Shown here piece by piece: positions 16,618 through 24,753 of a stretch of DNA of 50,928 nt. Numbering within the stretch: position 1 is the stretch's first letter; every line of letters begins with the position of its first letter. A program made the translations under genes and the position numbers. Origin of the DNA: Cypionkella sp. (GTDB lineage: Bacteria; Pseudomonadota; Alphaproteobacteria; Rhodobacterales; Rhodobacteraceae); the NCBI GenBank assembly GCA_025458525.1, contig JALOSF010000009.1, positions 1 through 50,928 of the forward strand, given 5' to 3'. The notes under the pieces are model-generated. The model had not been told where the DNA came from. It searched no databases and was given only the letters and a program-made list of their open reading frames with translations.

Positions 16618-17310
16618 TCACGCCACCAGCGATGCGCCCCCCAGGATCTGGTCTTGCAGGCTGGATGCGCGCTGTCGGGGGGCCGAAAAATCCAGATGGC
16701 TTTCCAGATGGCGCAAATGGGCATCCATCAGGGCGACCACCGTGTCGGCCTGCCCGGCCTCCAGCGCGCTGACGATCCCCGAATGTTCATCTTCGGCGCA
16801 ATTGGACAGCGTGGCCCGACCGTATAGCCCGATGATCAGCGTAGATCGCATGGTCAGATCGGCAAGAATGCGGTCCATCACCTGATTGCCGGCGATGCGG
16901 GCCAGTTCCTGATGGAACTGCCGCGACAGGCGCAATTCGGTGGGATGGTCGCGCCGGGCCTTTGCCTCGGCCTCATCCGCCACGTTGCGCCGCAGCAGCG
17001 CGATGTCATCGGCCGTGACATTGGCCGCCGCCTCGCGCGCGATGACGCGTTCGATGGCGCGGCGGGCCTGAAACAGGTCGCGCGCTTCCTTTGGGCTGGG
17101 GCTGACGACAAAGGCGCCGCGGTTGGGGATCAGATCAACCACCTGCTGCGCGGCCAGCGCGGCCAGCGCCCGGCGCACATTGGCCCGGTTGCAGTTGAAC
17201 ATTTCGGCCAAGGCCGCCTCGGTCAGCTTGGTTCCGGCGGGCAGACGCTGTTCGGCCACGGCGCCAAGGATCGCGGAAACGATTCCATCCTCTGGCACCT
17301 CGACCGACAT
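16618..17310 (-). CDS. GntR family transcriptional regulator (FCD domain)
   Basis: A 230-residue repressor-type regulator. The N-terminal winged helix shows LPAGTKLTEAALAEMFNCNRANVRRALAALAAQQ and the wing LIPNRGAFVVSPS; the C-terminal FCD domain (about residues 75-215) is all-helical with the metal/ligand histidines expected in FHQELA and the LMDAHLRHLESHL region. ATG 17310 has an AGAGG site; a GTG at 17328 is less likely. It is divergent from the racemase/permease pair, which it most likely controls. The palindrome at 17401-17410 is a candidate site. Confidence 0.9.
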   Translation of the reverse strand: MSVEVPEDGIVSAILGAVAEQRLPAGTKLTEAALAEMFNCNRANVRRALAALAAQQVVDLIPNRGAFVVSPSPKEARDLFQARRAIERVIAREAAANVTADDIALLRRNVADEAEAKARRDHPTELRLSRQFHQELARIAGNQVMDRILADLTMRSTLIIGLYGRATLSNCAEDEHSGIVSALEAGQADTVVALMDAHLRHLESHLDFSAPRQRASSLQDQILGGASLVA

Positions 17311-17400
17311 TTTCACCTCTTTGTCCACACCGCCAAAACCTAGTCACTGTGGAAGCAGATGACAATGCTCACAAAAAAATGCTTGTTTCGTTATCAAGTT

Positions 17401-17410
17401 TTGTTAACAA
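17401..17410. promoter_or_regulatory. Candidate GntR operator in the divergent gap
   Basis: A perfect 10-bp palindrome, TTGTTAACAA, lies between the divergent GntR gene and the racemase gene, 26 bases before the racemase start. A weaker dyad CTTG-N9-CAAG stands just upstream. FCD-type GntR proteins favour short dyads with a GT..AC core, which this has. Binding is inferred. Confidence 0.45.
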
Positions 17411-17435
17411 TTTGTGTCAACCGAAGGGGAGGCAC

Positions 17436-18134
17436 ATGAAGATACTGATCGTCAATCCAAACTCGACCACGTCCATGACCGACAAGATCGTGGAGGCTGC
17501 CCGCTCCGTGGCAAGCCCGGGGGTCGAGATCATCGGGCGCACCGCCACCGGCGCGCCTGCCAGCATCGAAGGCCATCGGGATGAGGCGATGTGCCTGCCG
17601 CATCTGCTGCGCGAAGTGACCGAAGCCGAAGCCGCCGGGGTGGACGGCATCGTGGTCGCCTGCTTCGACGACCCGGGCATCGGCGCCTGCCGCGAGATCG
17701 CCACAGGCCCGGTCCTTGGCATCTGCGAGGCGGCGGTCAAGGCGGCCAGCATGGTGGCAACCTCGTTCAGCATCGTCACCACATTGCCGCGATCTGTGCC
17801 GGTGATCGAACATCTGGTCCACCGTTACGGCCTGTCGCACCAGTGCCGCCGCGTGCGGTCCGCCGCAATTCCGGTTCTGGCGCTGGAGGAGCCCGGATCG
17901 GATGCACGTCTGAAAATCCGCGCTGAAATTCTGCGCGCCATCGACGAGGATGGCTGCGAAGCCGTGGTCCTGGGGTGTGCCGGGATGGCCGATCTGACCG
18001 CATGGCTTAGCGTGGAAACCGGAATCCCCGTGATCGACGGCGTTACCGTCGCGACGCGGATGATCGAGGCCCTGATCGGGGCTGGCGTCAAGACCAGCAA
18101 GATCAATGCCTATGCCTTGCCAAATGCCAAATAA
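17436..18134 (+). CDS. hyuE: Asp/Glu/hydantoin racemase family protein
   Basis: A 232-residue cofactor-free racemase. It opens with the family motif ILIVNPNSTTSM and has the two catalytic cysteines at Cys76 (VVACFDDPG) and Cys181 (VVLGCAGM), the same places as in studied hydantoin racemases. Hydantoin or allantoin racemisation is therefore the best guess; the substrate is not shown by sequence. It is followed after 29 bases by an NCS1 permease of the hydantoin/nucleobase type, which supports that guess. No hydantoinase or carbamoylase gene is present in the window. The ATG at 17436 has an AGGGGAGG ribosome site. Confidence 0.88.
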   Translation: MKILIVNPNSTTSMTDKIVEAARSVASPGVEIIGRTATGAPASIEGHRDEAMCLPHLLREVTEAEAAGVDGIVVACFDDPGIGACREIATGPVLGICEAAVKAASMVATSFSIVTTLPRSVPVIEHLVHRYGLSHQCRRVRSAAIPVLALEEPGSDARLKIRAEILRAIDEDGCEAVVLGCAGMADLTAWLSVETGIPVIDGVTVATRMIEALIGAGVKTSKINAYALPNAK

Positions 18135-18163
18135 CCCAATCCACGCAACAGGGAACCCATGAC

Positions 18164-19537
18164 ATGACCTATACGGACAATCCCCGACATGCCTCTGCCC
18201 TTCCGGGCGAGGGTGCTGCGACCGTCACCGAAAAAGCCTTGGGGCAGGAAAGCCTTGCCCCACAGCAAACCCGCATCATGGACCCTTGGTCGTATTTCTT
18301 TGCCTGGCTGGGCGGTTGCGTGTCGATCGGCACCTTTACCGTCGGATCGGGGCTTGTGGGCACGCTGAACCTTGTGCAGACCTTTGTCGCGATTGCCATC
18401 GGCTGCACCGTGATCGGCGTGGCGCTGATGATCAACGGGCAGGCCGGGCACAAATACGGCATCCCCTTCATGGTTCAGGCGCGCTCGGCCTTTGGCTTTA
18501 CCGGAACGCGGATTCCCGCGCTGGTGCGGTCGGTTCCGGCGGTGGTCTGGTATAGCTTTCAAAGCTGGATCGGGGCCGGGGCGTTGAACCTTGTGTCGGC
18601 CACGCTCTTTGGGTTTGACAGTATGGTGTTCTGGTTCGTCAGCTTCCAGATCCTTCAGATCGGCCTGTCGGTTCTGGGCTTTCACGGCATCAAATGGCTG
18701 GAAAACATCGGCTCCGTCTTCATCATCGGCGCGCTGATCTACATGTTCTACAGCGTCATCACCAAATACGGCGATGCGATTTCGACCAATCTGATCGAGG
18801 CCGAAGGCACCTGGGGCGCGCCGTTCTGGGGGGCGACCATGCTGTTCCTTGGGGTCTATTCGACCATGATGCTGAACGTCAGCGACTATTCGCGCGAACT
18901 GCGGCACAGCACGGGGCGGTTCTGGCAGGTGATGATCTATACCAATTCGATCCTGCCCGCGACGCTGTTCATGGGCATGATCGGCCTGATGGTGTCCGGT
19001 GCGACGGGCGAGGTTGATCCGATCAAGGTGTTCTCAAGCGCGGTGGACAACACCTTCCTGCTGGTCGTGACACTCCTGTTCATCGCCTTTGCGCAGGTGA
19101 CGACCAACGTCCTGAACAACGTGGTGCCGCCCGCCTATGCGCTGATGGATATCTTCAAGCTCAGCTTCAAGAAATCGGCGGTGCTGGTGGGTGTGCTGGC
19201 CTTTGCGACCTTCCCGTGGGAATTGGTCAAGGACGAGTCGGCGGCGGGTCTTGGCCTGTTCATCCGCACCTATTCCGCCTTCCTTGGCCCGATCTTTGCC
19301 ATTCTGGTGGTGGATTACTATGTGCTGCGCAAGCAGACGCTGGACATGCAAAAGCTCTATGATCCCAACGGCCCCTATGCCGGTGTGAACTGGGCTGCGA
19401 TGATTGCGATGGCGGTCGGGATCGTGGCGGCGCTGATCTTCTCGGGGATTTCCTGGTATGCCAGCCTGCTGCCGTCGGGGATCACCTATTACCTGCTGAT
19501 GCGCAACCTGCCTTCGGCGCGGCGCTTCCTCGACTGA
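18164..19537 (+). CDS. NCS1 family permease (hydantoin/allantoin/nucleobase type)
   Basis: A 457-residue inner-membrane symporter of the NCS1 family (LeuT fold), with about twelve membrane segments. Family marks are the N-terminal MDPWSYFFAWLGGCVSIGTF, the segment AGHKYGIPFMVQARSAFGF, and the substrate-site helix VPAVVWYSFQSWIGAGALN, whose Trp and Gln match the Mhp1 hydantoin-transporter pocket. It is second in an operon with the racemase and is closed by a strong terminator at 19557. The ligand is likely a hydantoin, allantoin or a related ring compound. Confidence 0.9.
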   Translation: MTYTDNPRHASALPGEGAATVTEKALGQESLAPQQTRIMDPWSYFFAWLGGCVSIGTFTVGSGLVGTLNLVQTFVAIAIGCTVIGVALMINGQAGHKYGIPFMVQARSAFGFTGTRIPALVRSVPAVVWYSFQSWIGAGALNLVSATLFGFDSMVFWFVSFQILQIGLSVLGFHGIKWLENIGSVFIIGALIYMFYSVITKYGDAISTNLIEAEGTWGAPFWGATMLFLGVYSTMMLNVSDYSRELRHSTGRFWQVMIYTNSILPATLFMGMIGLMVSGATGEVDPIKVFSSAVDNTFLLVVTLLFIAFAQVTTNVLNNVVPPAYALMDIFKLSFKKSAVLVGVLAFATFPWELVKDESAAGLGLFIRTYSAFLGPIFAILVVDYYVLRKQTLDMQKLYDPNGPYAGVNWAAMIAMAVGIVAALIFSGISWYASLLPSGITYYLLMRNLPSARRFLD

Positions 19538-19556
19538 TCGTCGGCACACATCCGTC

Positions 19557-19584
19557 AAGAGCCCGCCGTTGCGCGGGCTCTTTT
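19557..19584. terminator. Bidirectional terminator between the NCS1 gene and ptsP
   Basis: Perfect 10-bp stem AAGAGCCCGC (19557-19566) with GCGGGCTCTT (19573-19582), 6-base loop, with T-rich flank on the plus side and A residues on the other. It serves the convergent NCS1 gene and ptsP, whose stop is at 19593. Confidence 0.9.
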
Positions 19585-19592
19585 CGTTTACG

Positions 19593-21836
19593 TCATTCGG
19601 ATTGCGTCGAAAGCCAGTCCATCAAGGCGGGGCGGGCGCTGGCGGCGCCCTTGGCGCGGGCCTCGTCAATCACGGCGCGCACCTCGGTCAGATCGATCCG
19701 GCGCAACAGCGCCTTGACCGGACCGATCGAGGCAGGGCGCATCGACAGGCTGCGCAGGCCAAGCGCGGCAAGGGCCAGCGCCTCGATCGGGCGGCCCGCA
19801 TCTTCGCCGCAGAACGACAGCGGCGTGTTCGACGCGGCGCACCGGGCAACAATCTGTTCGATGAACCCAAGGAACGACAGGTTCAGCACATCATAGCGCC
19901 GCCGCACCCGTTCATTCTCGCGGTCGGCGGCAAAGAAGAACTGTTTCAGATCATTGCCACCGATCGACACGAAATCGGTCAGATCGAAAAACGCTTGTGG
20001 TGCAAAGGCAAGGCTGGGGGTTTCCAGCATCGCGCCGATTTCAAGGTTTGCCGGCATCACATGGCCAAGCGAGCGTTCGCGGTGCACCTCGCGCAAGACA
20101 TGGGCGCGGGCCTCCTGAAACTCGGAAAACTCGGTGATGAAGGGGAACATCACCGTCAGCGGGCGGCCATTGGCGGCACGCAGCAGCGCCTGGATCTGCA
20201 TCCGCAGCACGCCCGGCTTGTCAAGGCCGACCCGGATCGCGCGCCAACCCATCGCCGGGTTCGGCTCGTCATTCGGTTTCATGTAGGGCAGCACCTTGTC
20301 GGACCCGATGTCCAGCGTGCGAAACGCCACCCGCTTGCCCTGCGCCGCATCCATGACCCGGGCATAAAGCCCGGCAAGCTCGGCCCGGCGCGGCATCTTG
20401 TTGCGCACCAGAAATTGCAATTCGGTCCGAAACAGGCCCACCCCATCGGCGCCCGAACCCACAAGGCTGGGCAGATCGGCCATCAGACCTGCGTTCATGT
20501 GCAAGCCTATGGTGGTGCCGCAGCGCGTGGTGGCCGGCAGATCACGAAAGGCGGCATAGCGCTTTTGCGCCTGCGCCTGCATCGCGATCTTGTCGCGAAA
20601 CGCGCGGGCCACGGTTTCTTCGGGGCGCAGATGCACGATGCCCTGATCGCCATCGACCAGGATATGGTCGCCATTCAGCGCCTCTGATCCGATGCGGCGC
20701 GCATGGATCACCAGCGGTATCGCCAGCGCACGGGCCACGATCGCGGCATGGCTGCCGACCGAGCCTTCCTCCAGCACGACACCGCGCAGCTTGCGACCAT
20801 ATTCCAGAAGTTCGGCAGGTCCGATGTTGCGCGCCACAAGCACCGGATTTTCCGGCATTTCGGCCCCGGTGTCGGTGCCTTGCCCGGTCAGGATGCGCAA
20901 AAGCCGGTTCGACAGATCATCCAGATCGTTCAACCGCTCGCGCAAGTAGGCATCGGGCACCTGTTCCATCCGGGCACGGGCGGCGGATTGTTCCTTTTCC
21001 ACCGCGGCCTCGGCGGACAGGCCGCTCTGGATGTCTTCCTCCATCCGGCGCAGCCAGCCGCGTGAATTGGCAAACATCCGGTAGGCTTCCAGCACCTGTT
21101 TCTGATCCTTGTCCAGGCTTTCCGCCGACAACAGATCATCCACCGACACGCGCAGCTGGCCCACGGCGGCGCGGATGCGCTCGATCTCGACCGCGGGGTC
21201 GTCGGCCACCGGGTTTGTCACCACCACACGCGGCTCGTGCAGCCAGACATGGCCTTCGGCCGCACCTTCCTGCCCGGTTGCGCCGCGAAACATCACCGGC
21301 TGGCGGTGCAGGGCGCGCATCCCGTCCTCGTCCGAGGTGAAGGCGCCCAGCTCTGTCATCTCGGCCAGCACCATGGCCACGACTTCCAGCGCATAGATTT
21401 CGTCATCTGAAAACTGGCGGGCGGTTTTCGACTGCACCACCAGCACGCCCAGCTTTTCCCCCACGCGCTGGATCGGCACGCCCAGAAAGCTCGAGTAAAT
21501 CTCCTCGCCGGTTTCGGGCATGTAGCGAAAGCCCTTTTCGGCGGGGGCATCGGCGGTGTTGACGGGGGTGTTGGTGCGCGCGACCCGCCCCACCAGACCC
21601 TCGCCCAGTTTCATCCGTGTCTTGTGCACCGATTCCGGCTTCAACCCTTCGGTCGCGCACAGCTCAAGCGTTTCGGGGTCGCGGAACAGATAAATCGAAC
21701 ACACCTCGGTGCGCATGGAATCGGCGATCAGATGGGTGATCTGGTCAAGCCGTTCCTGACCCTTGGCCTGTGCGCCAAGCACGTCGCGCAGGCGGCGAAG
21801 GAGTTTGCGACTGTCGCTGTCTGACCGTTCTGGCAT
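19593..21836 (-). CDS. ptsP: Phosphoenolpyruvate-protein phosphotransferase, nitrogen PTS enzyme I
   Basis: EI-Ntr takes phosphate from PEP and passes it to NPr, feeding a regulatory rather than a sugar-transport PTS. The 747-residue protein has an N-terminal GAF domain (about residues 15-165), which in the family senses nitrogen status, then the enzyme I body. The phosphorylated histidine is His363 in GSVGSHAAIVARAL; the PEP-binding part shows GGNDLKQFFFAADREN and the acid/base cysteine near 676 in SFCGEDAGRP. It lies downstream of lysC on the same strand, a neighbourhood kept in many Alphaproteobacteria, but a terminator stands between them. Confidence 0.96.
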   Translation of the reverse strand: MPERSDSDSRKLLRRLRDVLGAQAKGQERLDQITHLIADSMRTEVCSIYLFRDPETLELCATEGLKPESVHKTRMKLGEGLVGRVARTNTPVNTADAPAEKGFRYMPETGEEIYSSFLGVPIQRVGEKLGVLVVQSKTARQFSDDEIYALEVVAMVLAEMTELGAFTSDEDGMRALHRQPVMFRGATGQEGAAEGHVWLHEPRVVVTNPVADDPAVEIERIRAAVGQLRVSVDDLLSAESLDKDQKQVLEAYRMFANSRGWLRRMEEDIQSGLSAEAAVEKEQSAARARMEQVPDAYLRERLNDLDDLSNRLLRILTGQGTDTGAEMPENPVLVARNIGPAELLEYGRKLRGVVLEEGSVGSHAAIVARALAIPLVIHARRIGSEALNGDHILVDGDQGIVHLRPEETVARAFRDKIAMQAQAQKRYAAFRDLPATTRCGTTIGLHMNAGLMADLPSLVGSGADGVGLFRTELQFLVRNKMPRRAELAGLYARVMDAAQGKRVAFRTLDIGSDKVLPYMKPNDEPNPAMGWRAIRVGLDKPGVLRMQIQALLRAANGRPLTVMFPFITEFSEFQEARAHVLREVHRERSLGHVMPANLEIGAMLETPSLAFAPQAFFDLTDFVSIGGNDLKQFFFAADRENERVRRRYDVLNLSFLGFIEQIVARCAASNTPLSFCGEDAGRPIEALALAALGLRSLSMRPASIGPVKALLRRIDLTEVRAVIDEARAKGAASARPALMDWLSTQSE

Positions 21837-21986
21837 AAAGAGGCATCCCTTGACTTGCTCTCTCTATAGGCGAGGCCGCGCCGAATGGGGAGTAGGGAAA
21901 CGCAAACCGCCCCGCGCAGCGCGGGCTTTGCCATGAAGCGCCCGAATTTGAGGCGCGAATTCCGCAGCCACTGTCCCGTGGCCCCA

Positions 21987-22021
21987 TGAAAAACCGCCAA
22001 GGGATTGAAACCCCTTGGCGG
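21987..22021 (-). terminator. Intrinsic terminator of lysC
   Basis: Perfect 10-bp stem CCGCCAAGGG (21994-22003) with CCCTTGGCGG (22012-22021), followed on the minus strand by TTTTTC, 25 bases after the lysC stop. This separates lysC from ptsP, which would need its own promoter in the 150-base gap. Confidence 0.92.
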
Positions 22022-22045
22022 CGGATGTGCGGGCCTGGTGCCGGA

Positions 22046-23302
22046 TCAGGCCTTGTCGAGTTCGAAGCAGTCGTGCAGCGCCTGCACGGCAAGTTCCATA
22101 TACTTGCGGTCGATCAGCACCGAGATCTTGATCTCGGATGTGGCGATCACCTTGATATTGATGTTTTCGGCCGCCAGCGCCTTGAACATCTTCGCCGCCA
22201 CGCCCACCTGGCTGCGCATCCCGATCCCCACGACCGACACCTTGGCCACATCGGTATCGGCGATCAGCTCGTCATATTTGATCAGACCTGCGGCGCGGGC
22301 GTCCTCCATGGCCTTTTGCGCGCGCGCCACCTGATTGGTGGGCACGGAAAAGGTCATGTCGGTCACGGCGCCCGGATGGCTGCCGTAATTCTTCTCGCTG
22401 ATGTTCTGAACGATCATATCGACGTTCACACCCGCATCGGCCAGCGGGCCAAAGATGGCGCTGGCAACGCCGGGGCGATCCTCGACGGTGACGAGGGTCA
22501 TTTTCGCTTCATCGCGGCTATAGGCCACGCCAGAGACGACTTTCGATTCCATGATTTCATCCTCGTCGCAGACCAGGGTTCCAGAGTTTTCATCGGTATC
22601 CTCGAACGAGGACAGGACGCGCAGCCGCACCTTGTAGCGCATGGCCAGCTCGACCGACCGGGTTTGCAAGACCTTGGCGCCCAAGGAGGCCAGTTCCAGC
22701 ATTTCCTCGAAGGCGATCTTGTCAAGTTTGCGCGCCTTGGACGCGATGCGCGGGTCGGTGGTGTAAACGCCATCGACATCGGTGTAGATGTCACAGCGTT
22801 CCGCGCCAAAGGCCGCGGCAAAGGCCACGGCGGTGGTGTCAGACCCGCCGCGGCCCAGCGTGGTGATCCGGCCTTCTGCGCTCAGCCCCTGAAAGCCCGC
22901 AACCACGGCGACCTTGAAACCTTCGGCAAATTTTGCGTCGATGTTGGCGCGCGGAATGTCGATGAACCGGGCCGATCCATGCGCCGAGGTGGTGTTGATC
23001 GGAACCTGCCAGCCTTGCCAGCTGCGCGCCGGGATGCCCATCTCCTGAAGCCGCAGGGCCATCAGCCCGGCGGTCACATTCTCGCCGCTGGCCACCACGG
23101 CGTCATATTCGCGCGCGTCATAAAGTTTTGACGTGCCCTCGACATAGCCGACCAGACGGTTCGTCTCTCCCGACATGGCGCTGACGATGACGATCACGTC
23201 ATAGCCGCGCTCGACCTCTGCCTGCACCTTTTTCGCGGCATTCTCGATCCGCGACAGATCGGCCACCGAGGTGCCCCCGAATTTCATCACCAGAAGCGGC
23301 AT
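22046..23302 (-). CDS. lysC: Aspartate kinase
   Basis: Phosphorylates aspartate, the first step to lysine, threonine, methionine and diaminopimelate. The 418-residue protein opens with the kinase signature VMKFGGTSVADLSRIENAA and has GRGGSDTTAVAFAAAFGAERCDIYTDVDGV for nucleotide and aspartate binding. The C-terminal half holds two ACT domains (from about residue 265: VTVEDRPGVASAIFGPLADAG, and 345: VVGIGMRSQVGVAAKMF), so feedback control by lysine and/or threonine is expected. It is the long alpha-type enzyme. ATG 23302 fits the family start. Confidence 0.97.
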   Translation of the reverse strand: MPLLVMKFGGTSVADLSRIENAAKKVQAEVERGYDVIVIVSAMSGETNRLVGYVEGTSKLYDAREYDAVVASGENVTAGLMALRLQEMGIPARSWQGWQVPINTTSAHGSARFIDIPRANIDAKFAEGFKVAVVAGFQGLSAEGRITTLGRGGSDTTAVAFAAAFGAERCDIYTDVDGVYTTDPRIASKARKLDKIAFEEMLELASLGAKVLQTRSVELAMRYKVRLRVLSSFEDTDENSGTLVCDEDEIMESKVVSGVAYSRDEAKMTLVTVEDRPGVASAIFGPLADAGVNVDMIVQNISEKNYGSHPGAVTDMTFSVPTNQVARAQKAMEDARAAGLIKYDELIADTDVAKVSVVGIGMRSQVGVAAKMFKALAAENINIKVIATSEIKISVLIDRKYMELAVQALHDCFELDKA

Positions 23303-23396
23303 GGTCCAGTCCTTCCACGGCCCCCAAAACAACCCGCCGTCTCTTATGCGGGGGCGGGGGGCGGCGCAAGCCCCGCCGGAGGATCTGACGATCATT

Positions 23397-23418
23397 CCCC
23401 GCGCGCTGTGGCGCGGGG
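23397..23418 (-). other. GC-rich stem-loop after purD
   Basis: A perfect 8-bp stem CCCCGCGC/GCGCGGGG with a 6-base loop lies just past the purD stop on the minus strand, whose last codons are at 23426. No U tract follows, so termination would be weak or Rho-dependent. Confidence 0.45.
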
Positions 23419-23425
23419 CCGGGTG

Positions 23426-24688
23426 TCACAGCGCGCGCCAGCCAATGTCGCGGCGGCAAAAGCCCTCTGGCCAATCGATCGCATCGACCAGCGCATAGGC
23501 GCGCGCCTGCGCCTCGGCCAGCGTGGCACCCCGGGCTGTCGCGTTCAGAACCCGTCCCCCCGCTGCGACGATCTGCCCGTCGCGCGTGGCGGTGCCTGCG
23601 TGAAACATCATCTGGGTGGAGCTTTCGGGCAGGCTGTCCAGCCCGCCGATCACGCTGCCCTTGGCATAGGCGCCGGGATACCCGGTGGCGGCCATCACCA
23701 CGGTCAGCGCATGATCCTCGGCCCAGTTCACCCGCGCGCTTTCCAGCCGGCCCTCGGCGCAGGCCAGCAGTAGGTCCAGCGCCTGCGCGCCCAGCCGCAT
23801 CATCAGCACCTGGGTTTCCGGGTCGCCAAAGCGCGCATTGTATTCGACCAGCCGGCATTGGCCGCCGTCGATCATCAGCCCCGCGTAAAGCACGCCCTGA
23901 TAGGGTGTGCCGCGCCGCGCCATTTCGCGGATCGTGGGCAGAATGATCTGGTCCATCGCCTGCTGTTGCAGCGCCGGGGTCAGCACCGGCGCCGGGGAAT
24001 AGGCCCCCATCCCGCCGGTATTGGGGCCGGTGTCGCCGGTCCCTACGCGCTTGTGGTCCTGGGCGGTGCCGATGGGCAGGGCGTTGATGCCATCGGTCAG
24101 CACGAAGAACGAGGCTTCCTCGCCCTGCATGAACTCCTCGATCACCACTTCGGCGCCCGCGCTGCCGAATTCGCCGCCAAACATGTCGTCAATGGCGGCC
24201 AGCGCCTCGGCCTCGGTCATCGCCACGATCACACCCTTGCCCGCGGCCAGACCATCGGCCTTGACCACGATTGGCGCGCCCTTGGCCCTGACATGGGCAC
24301 GCGCGGGCTCGGCCTGATCAAAGCGCGCATAGGCCGCCGTGGGGGCGGCGCTGGCCGCGCAGATTTCCTTGGTAAAGGCCTTTGACGCCTCCAGCCGGGC
24401 GGCGGCCGCACTTGGGCCAAACGTCAGGATGCCGGCGGCGCGCGTCGCATCGGCCACGCCCGCGGCCAGCGGGGCCTCGGGGCCGATGATGACAAAATCC
24501 ACCGCATTCTCGACACAGAAATCGACCACCGCCGCGCCGTCCAGAATGTCGATCTGCGCACAGTCGGCCAGGGCCGCGATCCCCGCATTGCCGGGCGCCA
24601 CGATCAGACGGTCGGTCTTCGGGTTCTGTTTCACCGCCCAGGCCAGCGCATGTTCGCGCCCGCCAGAGCCGAGGATCAGGATGTTCAT
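23426..24688 (-). CDS. purD: Phosphoribosylamine-glycine ligase
   Basis: GAR synthetase of de novo purine synthesis: ATP-dependent joining of phosphoribosylamine and glycine. The 420-residue ATP-grasp protein opens with MNILILGSGGREHALAWA and shows VVKADGLAAGKGV (ATP-grasp), the specific GTGDTGPNTGGMGAYSPAP and LVEYNARFGDPETQVLMMRL with the metal-binding Glu and Asn. Complete and of normal length. It is divergent from xseA with 65 bases between the starts. Confidence 0.97.
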   Translation of the reverse strand: MNILILGSGGREHALAWAVKQNPKTDRLIVAPGNAGIAALADCAQIDILDGAAVVDFCVENAVDFVIIGPEAPLAAGVADATRAAGILTFGPSAAAARLEASKAFTKEICAASAAPTAAYARFDQAEPARAHVRAKGAPIVVKADGLAAGKGVIVAMTEAEALAAIDDMFGGEFGSAGAEVVIEEFMQGEEASFFVLTDGINALPIGTAQDHKRVGTGDTGPNTGGMGAYSPAPVLTPALQQQAMDQIILPTIREMARRGTPYQGVLYAGLMIDGGQCRLVEYNARFGDPETQVLMMRLGAQALDLLLACAEGRLESARVNWAEDHALTVVMAATGYPGAYAKGSVIGGLDSLPESSTQMMFHAGTATRDGQIVAAGGRVLNATARGATLAEAQARAYALVDAIDWPEGFCRRDIGWRAL

Positions 24689-24753
24689 GGACGCGCCCCC
24701 TTGGCCTTCGGTTGCGCGCGTCATAAGGTTCGCCGGTGATGGAGGCAAGCCAT

